This document shows positions 1 to 11,016 of a stretch of 64,000 nt of DNA, in pieces. Positions within the stretch are counted from its first letter, which is position 1; each line of letters starts with the position of its first letter. Under the pieces are notes generated by a model. That model was not told the DNA's origin and made no database searches. It worked only from the letters and a program-made list of their open reading frames with translations. Made by a program: the position numbers and the translations under genes. The DNA is from Apostichopus japonicus (taxonomy: Eukaryota; Echinodermata; Holothuroidea; Aspidochirotida; Stichopodidae), in contig NC_092577.1 in assembly GCF_037975245.1 (NCBI RefSeq), forward strand, positions 23,276,398-23,340,397. The letters run 5' to 3'.

Positions 1-6
1 AAATAA

Positions 7-126
7 AAGCCTACGGCACCCAGTATTCCCAGGCGGTCATCCATCCAAGTACTGACTGCGCTCTACGTTGCTTGACTTCGGTGATCGGACGAGAACCGGT
101 ATAGTCAACGTGATATGGCCGTAGAC
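7..126 (-). rRNA. 5S rRNA: 5S rRNA gene 1
   Basis: Class A with the TCATCC allele; short 5' spacer. Copied as gene 15. Confidence 0.95.
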
Positions 127-201
127 ATAACAAGAGGTCAATGTAGGCCATTTGAATTTTTCATCGTCTTGGCAACATAGTGTTATCAATTATGAAAATA
201 A

Positions 202-321
202 AAGCCTACGGCACCCAGTATTCCCAGGCGGTCACCCATCCAAGTACTGACTGCGCTCTACGTTGCTTGACTTCGGTGATCGGACGAGAACCGGTATAGT
301 CAACGTGATATGGCCGTAGAC
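202..321 (-). rRNA. 5S rRNA: 5S rRNA gene 2
   Basis: Class A, reference sequence; short 5' spacer. Confidence 0.95.
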
Positions 322-396
322 ATAACAAGAGGTCAATGGAGGCCATTTCAATTTCTCATCGTCGTGGCAACATAGTGTTATCAATTGTGAAAATAA

Positions 397-516
397 AAGC
401 CTACGGCACCCAGTATTCCCAGGCGGTCATCCATCCAAGTACTGACTGCGCTCTACGTTGCTTGACTTCGGTGATCGGACGAGAACCGGTATAGTCAACG
501 TGATGTGGCCGTAGAC
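397..516 (-). rRNA. 5S rRNA: 5S rRNA gene 3
   Basis: Class F; type I long 5' spacer. Confidence 0.94.
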
Positions 517-798
517 ATTACAAGAGGTGAAATGCAGGCTACTTGTGTGGTAGGTTATGATGAGTGGATTTAATATATATATTATACATGAATGGATTTA
601 ATATATATTATGTTAATCTAAATTTTACATATATATGTAGAAAATTCTAATACATAAAAACAAAGTAGTTATTTATTAATATATTCGATTTTCAAATCGC
701 TTTCCTTCTGTCAAGACACTTTCCTTGTGGCAAGACAATGTAGGCCATTTCAATTTCTCATCGTCGTGGCAACATAGTGTTATCAATTCTGAAAATAA

Positions 799-918
799 AA
801 GCCTACGGCACCCAGTATTCCCAGGCGGTCACCCATCCAAGTACTGACTGCGCTCTACGTTGCTTGACTTCGGTGATCGGACGAGAACCGGTATAGTCAA
901 CGTGATATGGCCGTAGAC
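799..918 (-). rRNA. 5S rRNA: 5S rRNA gene 4
   Basis: Class A; short 5' spacer with a GAGCTC variant. Confidence 0.95.
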
Positions 919-993
919 ATAACAAGAGCTCAATGCAGGCCATTTGAATTTTTCATCGTCGTGGCAACATAGTGTTATCAATTAGGAAAATAA

Positions 994-1113
994 AAGCCTA
1001 CGGCACCCAGTATTCCCAGGCGGTCATCCATCCAAGTACTGACTGCGCTCTACGTTGCTTGACTTCGGTGATCGGACGAGAACCGGTATAGTCAACGTGA
1101 TGTGGCCGTAGAC
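994..1113 (-). rRNA. 5S rRNA: 5S rRNA gene 5
   Basis: Class F, TCATCC allele; type I long 5' spacer. Confidence 0.94.
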
Positions 1114-1376
1114 ATTACAAGAGGTGAAATGCAGGCTACTTGTGTGGTAGGTTATGATGAGTGGATTTAATATATATATTATACATGAATGGATTTAATA
1201 TATATTATGTTAATCTAAATTTTACATATATATGTAGAAAATTCTAATACATAAAAACAAAGTAGTTATTTATTAATATATTCGATTTTCAAATCGCTTT
1301 CCTTGTGGCAAGACAATGTAGGCCATTTGAATTTCTCATCGTCGTGGCAACATAGTGTTATCAATTAGGAAAATAA

Positions 1377-1496
1377 AAGCCTACGGCACCCAGTATTTCC
1401 AGGCGGTCACCCATCCAAGTACTGACTGCGCTCTACGTTGCTTGACTTCGGTGATCGGACGAGAACCGGTATAGTCAACGTGATATGGCCGTAGAC
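1377..1496 (-). rRNA. 5S rRNA: 5S rRNA gene 6
   Basis: Class A with a private change in the CCTGGGAA box; short 5' spacer. Confidence 0.94.
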
Positions 1497-1571
1497 ATAA
1501 CAAGAGGTCAATGGAGGCCATTTGAATTTCTCATCGTCGTGGCAACATAGTGTTATCAATTAGGAAAATAA

Positions 1572-1691
1572 AAGCCTACGGCACCCAGTATTCCCAGGCG
1601 GTCACCCATCCAAGTACTGACTGCGCTCTACGTTGCTTGACTTCGGTGATCGGACGAGAACCGGTATAGTCAACGTGATATGGCCGTAGAC
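1572..1691 (-). rRNA. 5S rRNA: 5S rRNA gene 7
   Basis: Class A; short 5' spacer. Confidence 0.95.
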
Positions 1692-1766
1692 ATAACAAGA
1701 GGTCAATGAAGGCCATTTGAATTTTTCATCGTCGTGGCAACATAGTGTTATCAATTAGGAAAATAA

Positions 1767-1886
1767 AAGCCTACGGCACCCAGTATTCCCAGATGGTCAC
1801 CCATCCAAGTACTGACTGCGCTCTACGTTGCTTGACTTCGGTGATCGGACGAGAACCGGTATAGTCATCGTGATGTGGCCGTAGAC
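1767..1886 (-). rRNA. 5S rRNA: 5S rRNA gene 8
   Basis: Class D with cagatggtc in place of caggcggtc; type I long 5' spacer. Confidence 0.93.
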
Positions 1887-2149
1887 ATTCTAGGAGGTGA
1901 AATGTAGGCTACTTGTTTGGTAGGTTATGATGAGTGCACTTAATATATATATTATACATGAATGGATTTAATATATATTATGTTAATCTATATTTTACAT
2001 ATATATGTAGAAAATTCTAATACATAAAAACAAAGTAGTTATTTATTAATATATTCGATTTTCAAATCGCTTTCCTTGTGGCAAGACAATGTAGGCCATT
2101 TCAATTTCTCATCGTCGTGGCAACATAGTGTTATCAATTAGGAAAATAA

Positions 2150-2269
2150 AAGCCTACGGCACCCAGTATTTCCAGGCGGTCACCCATCCAAGTACTGACT
2201 GCGCTCTACGTTGCTTTACTTCGGTGATCGGACGAGAACCGGTATAGTCAACGTGATAGGGCCGTAGAC
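2150..2269 (-). rRNA. 5S rRNA: 5S rRNA gene 9
   Basis: Diverged class A: three private changes (tatttcc, gctttac, gatagggcc on the plus strand); possibly non-functional. Confidence 0.9.
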
Positions 2270-2344
2270 ATAACAACAGGTCAATGTAGGCCATTTCAAT
2301 TTCTCATCGTCGTGGCAACATAGTGTTATCAATTGTGAAAATAA

Positions 2345-2464
2345 AAGCCTACGGCACCCAGTATTCCCAGGCGGTCACCCATCCAAGTACTGACTGCGCT
2401 CTACTAGGCTTGACTTCGGTGATCGGACGAGAACCGGTATAGTCAACGTGATATGGCCGTAGAC
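2345..2464 (-). rRNA. 5S rRNA: 5S rRNA gene 10
   Basis: Class A with ctaggc replacing cgttgc in the middle of the gene; possibly non-functional. Confidence 0.9.
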
Positions 2465-2539
2465 ATAACAAGAGGTCAATGTAGGCCATTTCACTTTCTC
2501 ATCCGCGTGGCAACATAGTGTTATCAATTAGGAAAATAA

Positions 2540-2659
2540 AAGCCTACGACACCCAGTATTCCCAGGCAGTCACCCATCCAAGTACTGACTGCGCTCTACG
2601 TTGCTTGACTTCGGTGATCGGACGAGAACCGGTATAGTCAACGTGATATGGCCGTAGAC
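2540..2659 (-). rRNA. 5S rRNA: 5S rRNA gene 11
   Basis: Class A with changes at ctacgacac and ggcagtcac; short 5' spacer. Confidence 0.92.
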
Positions 2660-2734
2660 ATAACAAGAGGTCAATGAAGGCCATTTCAATTTTTCATCGT
2701 CGTGGCAACATAGTGTTATCAATTAGGAAAATAA

Positions 2735-2854
2735 AAGCCTACGGCACCCAGTATTCCCAGGCGGTCACCCATCCAAGTACTGACTGCGCTCTACGTTGCT
2801 TGACTTACCTGATCGGACGAGAACCGGTATAGTCATCGTGATGTGGCCGTAGAC
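2735..2854 (-). rRNA. 5S rRNA: 5S rRNA gene 12
   Basis: Class C; type III long 5' spacer carrying the retroposon-like insert. Confidence 0.92.
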
Positions 2855-2989
2855 ATTCTAGGAGGTGAAATGTAAGCTACTTGTTTGGTAGGTTATGATG
2901 AGTGCACTTAATATATATATTATACATGAATGGATTTAATATATATTATGTTAATCTATATTTTACATATATATGTATAAAATGATCAT

Positions 2990-3153
2990 TCATTCATTCA
3001 TTCATTTATTTGTTTTTTCACATAAATATTACAATGTGAATGGAAGTCTTCTGAAAAGCCTATGCTGGCTTAACAAAACAGAAGACTCCCATGAAGAAAA
3101 GATAGAAAATAGTGAAAGTAATGTTAATAAGAATACATAAACGCTTCAATATG
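2990..3153 (-). mobile_element. Retroposon-like insert in 5S spacer, copy 1
   Basis: A 164-bp insert between two TGATCAT copies (2,983-2,989 and 3,154-3,160). On the minus strand it ends in AATAAATGAATGAATGA, a short tandem tail of the kind seen on CR1/L2-type LINEs and their SINEs. It contains a small hairpin (gaagtcttctg / cagaagactcc). The parent family is not identified. Confidence 0.75.
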
Positions 3154-3307
3154 TGATCATATATAAAAACAATCGAGTTATTTACTAATATATTTGATTT
3201 TCAAATCGCTTTCCTTCTGTCAAGACACTTTCCTTGTGGCAAGACAATGTAGGCCATTTCAATTTCTCATCGTCGTGGCAACATAGTGTTATCAATTGTG
3301 AAAATAA

Positions 3308-3427
3308 AAGCCTATGGCACCCAGTATTCCCAGGCGGTCACCCATCCAAGTACTGACTGCGCTCTACGTTGCTTGACTTCGGTGATCGGACGAGAACCGG
3401 TATAGTCAACGTGATATGGCCGTAGAC
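3308..3427 (-). rRNA. 5S rRNA: 5S rRNA gene 13
   Basis: Class A with cctatggc in the terminal stem; short 5' spacer. Confidence 0.94.
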
Positions 3428-3502
3428 ATAACAAGAGGTCAATGTAGGCCATTTGAATTTTTCATCGTCGTGGCAACATAGTGTTATCAATTATGAAAAT
3501 AA

Positions 3503-3622
3503 AAGCCTACGGCACCCAGTATTCCCAGGCGGTCACCCATCCAAGTACTGACTGCGCTCTACGTTGCTTGACTTCGGTGATCGGACGAGAACCGGTATAG
3601 TCAACGTGATATGGCCGTAGAC
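3503..3622 (-). rRNA. 5S rRNA: 5S rRNA gene 14
   Basis: Class A; short 5' spacer. Confidence 0.95.
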
Positions 3623-3697
3623 ATAACAAGAGGTCAATGAAGGCCATTTGAATTTCTCATCGTCGTGGCAACATAGTGTTATCAATTGTGAAAATAA

Positions 3698-3817
3698 AAG
3701 CCTACGGCACCCAGTATTCCCAGGCGGTCATCCATCCAAGTACTGACTGCGCTCTACGTTGCTTGACTTCGGTGATCGGACGAGAACCGGTATAGTCAAC
3801 GTGATATGGCCGTAGAC
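3698..3817 (-). rRNA. 5S rRNA: 5S rRNA gene 15
   Basis: Class A, TCATCC allele; first gene of the second copy of the 3.69-kb duplication. Confidence 0.95.
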
Positions 3818-3892
3818 ATAACAAGAGGTCAATGTAGGCCATTTGAATTTTTCATCGTCTTGGCAACATAGTGTTATCAATTATGAAAATAA

Positions 3893-4012
3893 AAGCCTAC
3901 GGCACCCAGTATTCCCAGGCGGTCACCCATCCAAGTACTGACTGCGCTCTACGTTGCTTGACTTCGGTGATCGGACGAGAACCGGTATAGTCAACGTGAT
4001 ATGGCCGTAGAC
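3893..4012 (-). rRNA. 5S rRNA: 5S rRNA gene 16
   Basis: Class A; duplicate of gene 2. Confidence 0.95.
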
Positions 4013-4087
4013 ATAACAAGAGGTCAATGGAGGCCATTTCAATTTCTCATCGTCGTGGCAACATAGTGTTATCAATTGTGAAAATAA

Positions 4088-4207
4088 AAGCCTACGGCAC
4101 CCAGTATTCCCAGGCGGTCATCCATCCAAGTACTGACTGCGCTCTACGTTGCTTGACTTCGGTGATCGGACGAGAACCGGTATAGTCAACGTGATGTGGC
4201 CGTAGAC
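4088..4207 (-). rRNA. 5S rRNA: 5S rRNA gene 17
   Basis: Class F; type I long 5' spacer; duplicate of gene 3. Confidence 0.94.
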
Positions 4208-4489
4208 ATTACAAGAGGTGAAATGCAGGCTACTTGTGTGGTAGGTTATGATGAGTGGATTTAATATATATATTATACATGAATGGATTTAATATATATT
4301 ATGTTAATCTAAATTTTACATATATATGTAGAAAATTCTAATACATAAAAACAAAGTAGTTATTTATTAATATATTCGATTTTCAAATCGCTTTCCTTCT
4401 GTCAAGACACTTTCCTTGTGGCAAGACAATGTAGGCCATTTCAATTTCTCATCGTCGTGGCAACATAGTGTTATCAATTCTGAAAATAA

Positions 4490-4609
4490 AAGCCTACGGC
4501 ACCCAGTATTCCCAGGCGGTCACCCATCCAAGTACTGACTGCGCTCTACGTTGCTTGACTTCGGTGATCGGACGAGAACCGGTATAGTCAACGTGATATG
4601 GCCGTAGAC
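4490..4609 (-). rRNA. 5S rRNA: 5S rRNA gene 18
   Basis: Class A; duplicate of gene 4. Confidence 0.95.
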
Positions 4610-4684
4610 ATAACAAGAGCTCAATGCAGGCCATTTGAATTTTTCATCGTCGTGGCAACATAGTGTTATCAATTAGGAAAATAA

Positions 4685-4804
4685 AAGCCTACGGCACCCA
4701 GTATTCCCAGGCGGTCATCCATCCAAGTACTGACTGCGCTCTGCGTTGCTTGACTTCGGTGATCGGACGAGAACCGGTATAGTCAACGTGATGTGGCCGT
4801 AGAC
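4685..4804 (-). rRNA. 5S rRNA: 5S rRNA gene 19
   Basis: Class F with a private ctctgcg change; type I long 5' spacer; duplicate of gene 5. Confidence 0.93.
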
Positions 4805-5066
4805 ATTACAAGAGGTGAAATGCAGGCTACTTGTGTGGTAGGTTATGATGAGTGGATTTAATATATATATTATACATGAATGGATTTAATATATATTATG
4901 TTAATCTAAATTTTACATATATATGTAGAAAATTCTAATACATAAAAACAAAGTAGTTATTTATTAATATATTCGATTTCAAATCGCTTTCCTTGTGGCA
5001 AGACAATGTAGGCCATTTGAATTTCTCATCGTCGTGGCAACATAGTGTTATCAATTAGGAAAATAA

Positions 5067-5186
5067 AAGCCTACGGCACCCAGTATTTCCAGGCGGTCAC
5101 CCATCCAAGTACTGACTGCGCTCTACGTTGCTTGACTTCGGTGATCGGACGAGAACCGGTATAGTCAACGTGATATGGCCGTAGAC
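5067..5186 (-). rRNA. 5S rRNA: 5S rRNA gene 20
   Basis: Class A, shares the tatttcc change of gene 6. Confidence 0.94.
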
Positions 5187-5261
5187 ATAACAAGAGGTCA
5201 ATGGAGGCCATTTCAATTTCTCATCGTCGTGGCAACATAGTGTTATCAATTAGGAAAATAA

Positions 5262-5381
5262 AAGCCTACGGCACCCAGTATTCCCAGGCGGTCACCCATC
5301 CAAGTACTGACTGCGCTCTACGTTGCTTGACTTCGGTGATCGGACGAGAACCGGTATAGTCAACGTGATATGGCCGTAGAC
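5262..5381 (-). rRNA. 5S rRNA: 5S rRNA gene 21
   Basis: Class A; duplicate of gene 7. Confidence 0.95.
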
Positions 5382-5456
5382 ATAACAACAGGTCAATGAA
5401 GGCCATTTCAATTTTTCATCGTCGTGGCAAAATAGTGTTATCAATTAGGAAAATAA

Positions 5457-5576
5457 AAGCCTACGGCACCCAGTATTCCCAGATGGTCACCCATCCAAGT
5501 ACTGACTGCGCTCTACGTTGCTTGACTTCGGTGATCGGACGAGAACCGGTATAGTCATCGTGATGTGGCCGTAGAC
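5457..5576 (-). rRNA. 5S rRNA: 5S rRNA gene 22
   Basis: Class D, shares cagatggtc with gene 8, but its 5' spacer is type III, so the duplication ends here. Confidence 0.93.
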
Positions 5577-5711
5577 ATTCTAGGAGGTGAAATGTAGGCT
5601 ACTTGTTTGGTAGGTTATGATGAGTGCACTTAATATATATATTATACATGAATGGATTTAATATATATTATGTTAATCTATATTTTACATATATATGTAT
5701 AAAATGATCAT

Positions 5712-5875
5712 TCATTCATTCATTCATTTATTTGTTTTTTCACATAAATATTACAATGTGAATGGAAGTCTTCTGAAAAGCCTATGCTGGCTTAACAAAA
5801 CAGAAGACTCCCATGAAGAAAAGATAGAAAATAGTGAAAGTAATGTTAATAAGAATACATAAACGCTTCAATATG
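5712..5875 (-). mobile_element. Retroposon-like insert in 5S spacer, copy 2
   Basis: 164 bp, four-unit CATT tail, same TGATCAT flanks; upstream of gene 22. Confidence 0.75.
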
Positions 5876-6029
5876 TGATCATATATAAAAACAATCGAGT
5901 TATTTACTAATATATTTGATTTTCAAATCGCTTTCCTTCTGTCAAGACACTTTCCTTGTGGCAAGACAATGTAGGCCATTTCAATTTCTCATCGTCGTGG
6001 CAACATAGTGTTATCAATTGTGAAAATAG

Positions 6030-6149
6030 AAGCCTACGGCACCCAGTATTCCCAGGCGGTCACCCATCCAAGTAGTGACTGCGCTCTACGTTGCTTGACT
6101 ACGGTGATCGGACGAGAACCGGTATAGTCAACGTGATATGGCCGTAGAC
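6030..6149 (-). rRNA. 5S rRNA: 5S rRNA gene 23
   Basis: Class E; short 5' spacer; starts the 4,282-bp duplicated block. Confidence 0.93.
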
Positions 6150-6224
6150 ATAACAAGAGGTCAATGTAGGCCATTTCAATTTTTCATCGTCGTGGCAACA
6201 TAGTGTTATCAATTAGGAAAATAA

Positions 6225-6344
6225 AAGCCTACGGCACCCAGTATTCCCAGGCGGTCACCCATCCAAGTACTGACTGCGCTCTACGTTGCTTGACTTCGGT
6301 GATCGGACGAGAACCGGTATAGTCAACGTGATATGGCCGTAGAC
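6225..6344 (-). rRNA. 5S rRNA: 5S rRNA gene 24
   Basis: Class A; short 5' spacer. Confidence 0.95.
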
Positions 6345-6419
6345 ATAACAAGAGGTCAATGAAGGCCATTTGAATTTCTCATCGTCGTGGCAACATAGTG
6401 TTATCAATTATGAAAATAA

Positions 6420-6539
6420 AAGCCTACGGCACCCAGTATTCCCAGGCGGTCACCCATCCAAGTACTGACTGCGCTCTACGTTGCTTGACTTCGGTGATCG
6501 GACGAGAACCGGTATAGTCAACGTGATATGTCCGTAGAC
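6420..6539 (-). rRNA. 5S rRNA: 5S rRNA gene 25
   Basis: Class B; short 5' spacer. Confidence 0.94.
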
Positions 6540-6614
6540 ATAACAAGAGGTCAATGTAGGCCACTTCAATTTTTCATCGTCGTGGCAACATAGTGTTATC
6601 AATTAGGAAAATAA

Positions 6615-6734
6615 AAGCCTACGGCACCCAGTATTCCCAGGCGGTCACCCATCCAAGTACTGACTGCGCTCTACGTTGCTTGACTTCGGTGATCGGACGA
6701 GAACCGGTATAGTCAACGTGATATGTCCGTAGAC
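6615..6734 (-). rRNA. 5S rRNA: 5S rRNA gene 26
   Basis: Class B; near-identical neighbour of gene 25. Confidence 0.94.
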
Positions 6735-6809
6735 ATAACAAGAGGTCAATGTAGGCCACTTCAATTTTTCATCGTCGTGGCAACATAGTGTTATCAATTA
6801 GGAAAATAA

Positions 6810-6929
6810 AAGCCTACGGCACCCAGTATTCCCAGGCGGTCACCTATCCAAGTACTGACTGCGCTCTACGTTGCTTGACTTACCTGATCGGACGAGAACC
6901 GGTATAGTCATCGTGATGTGGCCGTAGAC
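6810..6929 (-). rRNA. 5S rRNA: 5S rRNA gene 27
   Basis: Class C with the CACCTATCC allele; type II long 5' spacer. Confidence 0.92.
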
Positions 6930-7211
6930 ATTCTAGGAGGTGAAATGTAGGCTACTTGTTTGGTAGGTTATGATGAGTGCACTTAATATATATATTATAC
7001 ATGAATGGATTTAATATATATTATGTTAATCTATATTTTACATATATATGTATAAAATGATCATATATAAAAACAATCGATTTATTTACTAATATATTTG
7101 ATTTTCAAATCGCTTTCCTTCTGTCAAGACACTTTCCTTGTGGCAAGACAATGTAGGCCATTTCAATTTCTCATCGTCGTGACAACATAGTGTTATCAAT
7201 TGTGAAAATAG

Positions 7212-7331
7212 AAGCCTACGGCACCCAGTATTCCCAGGCGGTCACCCATCCAAGTAGTGACTGCGCTCTACGTTGCTTGACTACGGTGATCGGACGAGAA
7301 CCGGTATAGTCAACGTGATATGGCCGTAGAC
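7212..7331 (-). rRNA. 5S rRNA: 5S rRNA gene 28
   Basis: Class E; short 5' spacer with GAGCTC variant. Confidence 0.93.
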
Positions 7332-7406
7332 ATAACAAGAGCTCAATGTACGCCATTTCAATTTTTCATCGTCGTGGCAACATAGTGCTATCAATTAGGA
7401 AAATAA

Positions 7407-7526
7407 AAGCCTACGGCACCCAGTATTCCCAGGCGGTCATCCATCCAAGTACTGACTGCGCTCTACGTTGCTTGACTTCGGTGATCGGACGAGAACCGGT
7501 ATAGTCAACGTGATATGGCCGTAGAC
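7407..7526 (-). rRNA. 5S rRNA: 5S rRNA gene 29
   Basis: Class A, TCATCC allele. Confidence 0.95.
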
Positions 7527-7601
7527 ATAACAAGAGGTCAATGGAGGCCATTTGAATTTCTCATCGTCGTGGCAACATAGTGTTATCAATTAGGAAAATA
7601 A

Positions 7602-7721
7602 AAGCCTACGGCACCCAGTATTCCCAGGCGGTCACCCATCCAAGCACTGACTGCGCTCTACGTTGCTTGACTTCGGTGATCGGACGAGAACCGGTATAGT
7701 CAACGTGATATGTCCGTAGAC
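7602..7721 (-). rRNA. 5S rRNA: 5S rRNA gene 30
   Basis: Class B with agcactg. Confidence 0.94.
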
Positions 7722-7796
7722 ATAACAAGAGGTCAATGTAGGCCACTTCAATTTTTCATCGTCGTGGCAACATAGTGTTATCAATTAGGAAAATAA

Positions 7797-7916
7797 AAGC
7801 CTACGGCACCCAGTATTCCCAGGCGGTCACCCATCCAAGTACTGACTGCGCTCTACGTTGCTTGACTTCGGTGATCGGACGAGAACCGGTATAGTCATCG
7901 TGATGTGGCCGTAGAC
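7797..7916 (-). rRNA. 5S rRNA: 5S rRNA gene 31
   Basis: Class D; type III long 5' spacer. Confidence 0.93.
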
Positions 7917-8051
7917 ATTCTAGGAGGTGAAATGTAGGCTACTTGTTTGGTAGGTTATGATGAGTGCACTTAATATATATATTATACATGAATGGATTTA
8001 ATATATATTATGTTAATCTATATTTTACATATATATGTATAAAATGATCAT

Positions 8052-8207
8052 TCATTCATTTATTTGTTTTTTCACATAAATATTACAATGTGAATGGAAG
8101 TCTTCTGAAAAGCCTATGCTGGCTTAACAAAACAGAAGACTCCCATGAAGAAAAGATAGAAAATAGTGAAAGTAATGTTAATAAGAATACATAAACGCTT
8201 CAATATG
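8052..8207 (-). mobile_element. Retroposon-like insert in 5S spacer, copy 3
   Basis: 156 bp; tail shorter by two units; upstream of gene 31. Confidence 0.75.
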
Positions 8208-8361
8208 TGATCATATATAAAAACAATCGAGTTATTTACTAATATATTTGATTTTCAAATCGCTTTCCTTCTGTCAAGACACTTTCCTTGTGGCAAGACA
8301 ATGTAGGCCATTTGAATTTCTCATCGTCGTGGCAACATAGTGTTATCAATTAGGAAAATAA

Positions 8362-8481
8362 AAGCCTACGGTACCCAGTATTCCCAGGCGGTCACCCATC
8401 CAAGTACTGACTGCGCTCTACGTTGCTTGACTTCGGTGATCGGACGAGAACCGGTATAGTCAACGTGATATGTCCGTAGAC
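8362..8481 (-). rRNA. 5S rRNA: 5S rRNA gene 32
   Basis: Class B with cggtaccc near the 3' end. Confidence 0.93.
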
Positions 8482-8556
8482 ATAACAAGAGGTCAATGTA
8501 GGCCACTTCAATTTTTCATCGTCGTGGCAACATAGTGTTATCAATTAGGAAAATAA

Positions 8557-8676
8557 AAGCCTACGGCACCCAGTATTCCCAGGCGGTCACCCATCCAAGT
8601 ACTGACTGCGCTCTACGTTGCTTGACTTCGGTGATCGGACGAGAACCGGTATAGTCAACGTGATATGTCCGTAGAC
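8557..8676 (-). rRNA. 5S rRNA: 5S rRNA gene 33
   Basis: Class B; short 5' spacer. Confidence 0.94.
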
Positions 8677-8751
8677 ATAACAAGAGGTCAATGTAGGCCA
8701 CTTCAATTTTTCATCGTCGTGGCAACATAGTGTTATCAATTAGGAAAATAA

Positions 8752-8871
8752 AAGCCTACGGCACCCAGTATTCCCAGGCGGTCACCTATCCAAGTACTGA
8801 CTGCGCTCTACGTTGCTTGACTTACCTGATCGGACGAGAACCGGTATAGTCATCGTGATGTGGCCGTAGAC
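8752..8871 (-). rRNA. 5S rRNA: 5S rRNA gene 34
   Basis: Class C, CACCTATCC allele; type II long 5' spacer. Confidence 0.92.
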
Positions 8872-9153
8872 ATTCTAGGAGGTGAAATGTAGGCTACTTG
8901 TTTGGTAGGTTATGATGAGTGCACTTAATATATATATTATACATGAATGGATTTAATATATATTATGTTAATCTATATTTTACATATATATGTATAAAAT
9001 GATCATATATAAAAACAATCGATTTATTTACTAATATATTTGATTTTCAAATCGCTTTCCTTCTGTCAAGACACTTTCCTTGTGGCAAGACAATGTAGGC
9101 CATTTCAATTTCTCATCGTCGTGGCAACATAGTGTTATCAATTGTGAAAATAG

Positions 9154-9273
9154 AAGCCTACGGCACCCAGTATTCCCAGGCGGTCACCCATCCAAGTAGT
9201 GACTGCGCTCTACGTTGCTTGACTACGGTGATCGGACGAGAACCGGTATAGTCAACGTGATATGGCCGTAGAC
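9154..9273 (-). rRNA. 5S rRNA: 5S rRNA gene 35
   Basis: Class E; short 5' spacer. Confidence 0.93.
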
Positions 9274-9348
9274 ATAACAAGAGGTCAATGTAGGCCATTT
9301 CAATTTTTCATCGTCGTGGCAACATAGTGTTATCAATTATGAAAATAA

Positions 9349-9468
9349 AAGCCTACGGCACCCAGTATTCCCAGGCGGTCATCCATCCAAGTACTGACTG
9401 CGCTCTACGTTGCTTGACTTCGGTGATCGGACGAGAACCGGTATAGTCAACGTGATATGGCCGTAGAC
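9349..9468 (-). rRNA. 5S rRNA: 5S rRNA gene 36
   Basis: Class A, TCATCC allele. Confidence 0.95.
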
Positions 9469-9543
9469 ATAACAAGAGGTCAATGGAGGCCATTTGAATT
9501 TCTCATCGTCGTGGCAACATAGTGTTATCAATTAGGAAAATAA

Positions 9544-9663
9544 AAGCCTACGGCACCCAGTATTCCCAGGCGGTCACCCATCCAAGCACTGACTGCGCTC
9601 TACGTTGCTTGACTTCGGTGATCGGACGAGAACCGGTATAGTCAACGTGATATGTCCGTAGAC
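9544..9663 (-). rRNA. 5S rRNA: 5S rRNA gene 37
   Basis: Class B with agcactg; lies 1,942 bp after its look-alike gene 30. Confidence 0.94.
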
Positions 9664-9738
9664 ATAACAAGAGGTCAATGTAGGCCACTTCAATTTTTCA
9701 TCGTCGTGGCAACATAGTGTTATCAATTAGGAAAATAA

Positions 9739-9858
9739 AAGCCTACGGCACCCAGTATTCCCAGGCGGTCACCCATCCAAGTACTGACTGCGCTCTACGT
9801 TGCTTGACTTCGGTGATCGGACGAGAACCGGTATAGTCATCGTGATGTGGCCGTAGAC
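9739..9858 (-). rRNA. 5S rRNA: 5S rRNA gene 38
   Basis: Class D; type III long 5' spacer. Confidence 0.93.
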
Positions 9859-9993
9859 ATTCTAGGAGGTGAAATGTAGGCTACTTGTTTGGTAGGTTAT
9901 GATGAGTGCACTTAATATATATATTATACATGAATGGATTTAATATATATTATGTTAATCTATATTTTACATATATATGTATAAAATGATCAT

Positions 9994-10157
9994 TCATTCA
10001 TTCATTCATTTATTTGTTTTTTCACATAAATATTACAATGTGAATGGAAGTCTTCTGAAAAGCCTATGCTGGCTTAACAAAACAGAAGACTCCCATGAAG
10101 AAAAGATAGAAAATAGTGAAAGTAATGTTAATAAGAATACATAAACGCTTCAATATG
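9994..10157 (-). mobile_element. Retroposon-like insert in 5S spacer, copy 4
   Basis: 164-bp form; upstream of gene 38. Confidence 0.75.
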
Positions 10158-10311
10158 TGATCATATATAAAAACAATCGAGTTATTTACTAATATATTTG
10201 ATTTTCAAATCGCTTTCCTTCTGTCAAGACACTTTCCTTGTGGCAAGACAATGTAGGCCATTTCAATTTCTCATCGTCGTGGCAACATAGTGTTATCAAT
10301 TGTGAAAATAG

Positions 10312-10431
10312 AAGCCTACGGCACCCAGTATTCCCAGGCGGTCACCCATCCAAGTAGTGACTGCGCTCTACGTTGCTTGACTACGGTGATCGGACGAGAA
10401 CCGGTATAGTCAACGTGATATGGCCGTAGAC
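10312..10431 (-). rRNA. 5S rRNA: 5S rRNA gene 39
   Basis: Class E; 4,282 bp after gene 23. Confidence 0.93.
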
Positions 10432-10506
10432 ATAACAAGAGGTCAATGTAGGCCATTTCAATTTTTCATCGTCGTGGCAACATAGTGTTATCAATTAGGA
10501 AAATAA

Positions 10507-10626
10507 AAGCCTACGGCACCCAGTATTCCCAGGCGGTCACCCATCCAAGTACTGACTGCGCTCTACGTTGCTTGACTTCGGTGATCGGACGAGAACCGGT
10601 ATAGTCAACGTGATATGGCCGTAGAC
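10507..10626 (-). rRNA. 5S rRNA: 5S rRNA gene 40
   Basis: Class A; counterpart of gene 24. Confidence 0.95.
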
Positions 10627-10701
10627 ATAACAAGAGGTCAATGAAGGCCATTTGAATTTCTCATCGTCGTGGCAACATAGTGTTATCAATTATGAAAATA
10701 A

Positions 10702-10821
10702 AAGCCTACGGCACCCAGTATTCCCAGGCGGTCACCCATCCAAGTACTGACTGCGCTCTACGTTGCTTGACTTCGGTGATCGGACGAGAACCGGTATAGT
10801 CAACGTGATATGTCCGTAGAC
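10702..10821 (-). rRNA. 5S rRNA: 5S rRNA gene 41
   Basis: Class B; counterpart of gene 25. Confidence 0.94.
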
Positions 10822-10896
10822 ATAACAAGAGGTCAATGTAGGCCACTTCAATTTTTCATCGTCGTGGCAACATAGTGTTATCAATTAGGAAAATAA

Positions 10897-11016
10897 AAGC
10901 CTACGGCACCCAGTATTCCCAGGCGGTCACCCATCCAAGTACTGACTGCGCTCTACGTTGCTTGACTTCGGTGATCGGACGAGAACCGGTATAGTCAACG
11001 TGATATGTCCGTAGAC
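10897..11016 (-). rRNA. 5S rRNA: 5S rRNA gene 42
   Basis: Class B; counterpart of gene 26. Confidence 0.94.

Larger units (their letters stand above)
1..5576. repeat. Higher-order duplication, period about 3,690 bp
   Basis: Genes 1-8 with their spacers (about 1-1,886) recur as genes 15-22 (about 3,692-5,576) in the same order, sharing private alleles such as tatttcc in genes 6/20 and cagatggtc in genes 8/22. The match ends in the spacer after gene 8/22. Confidence 0.9.
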
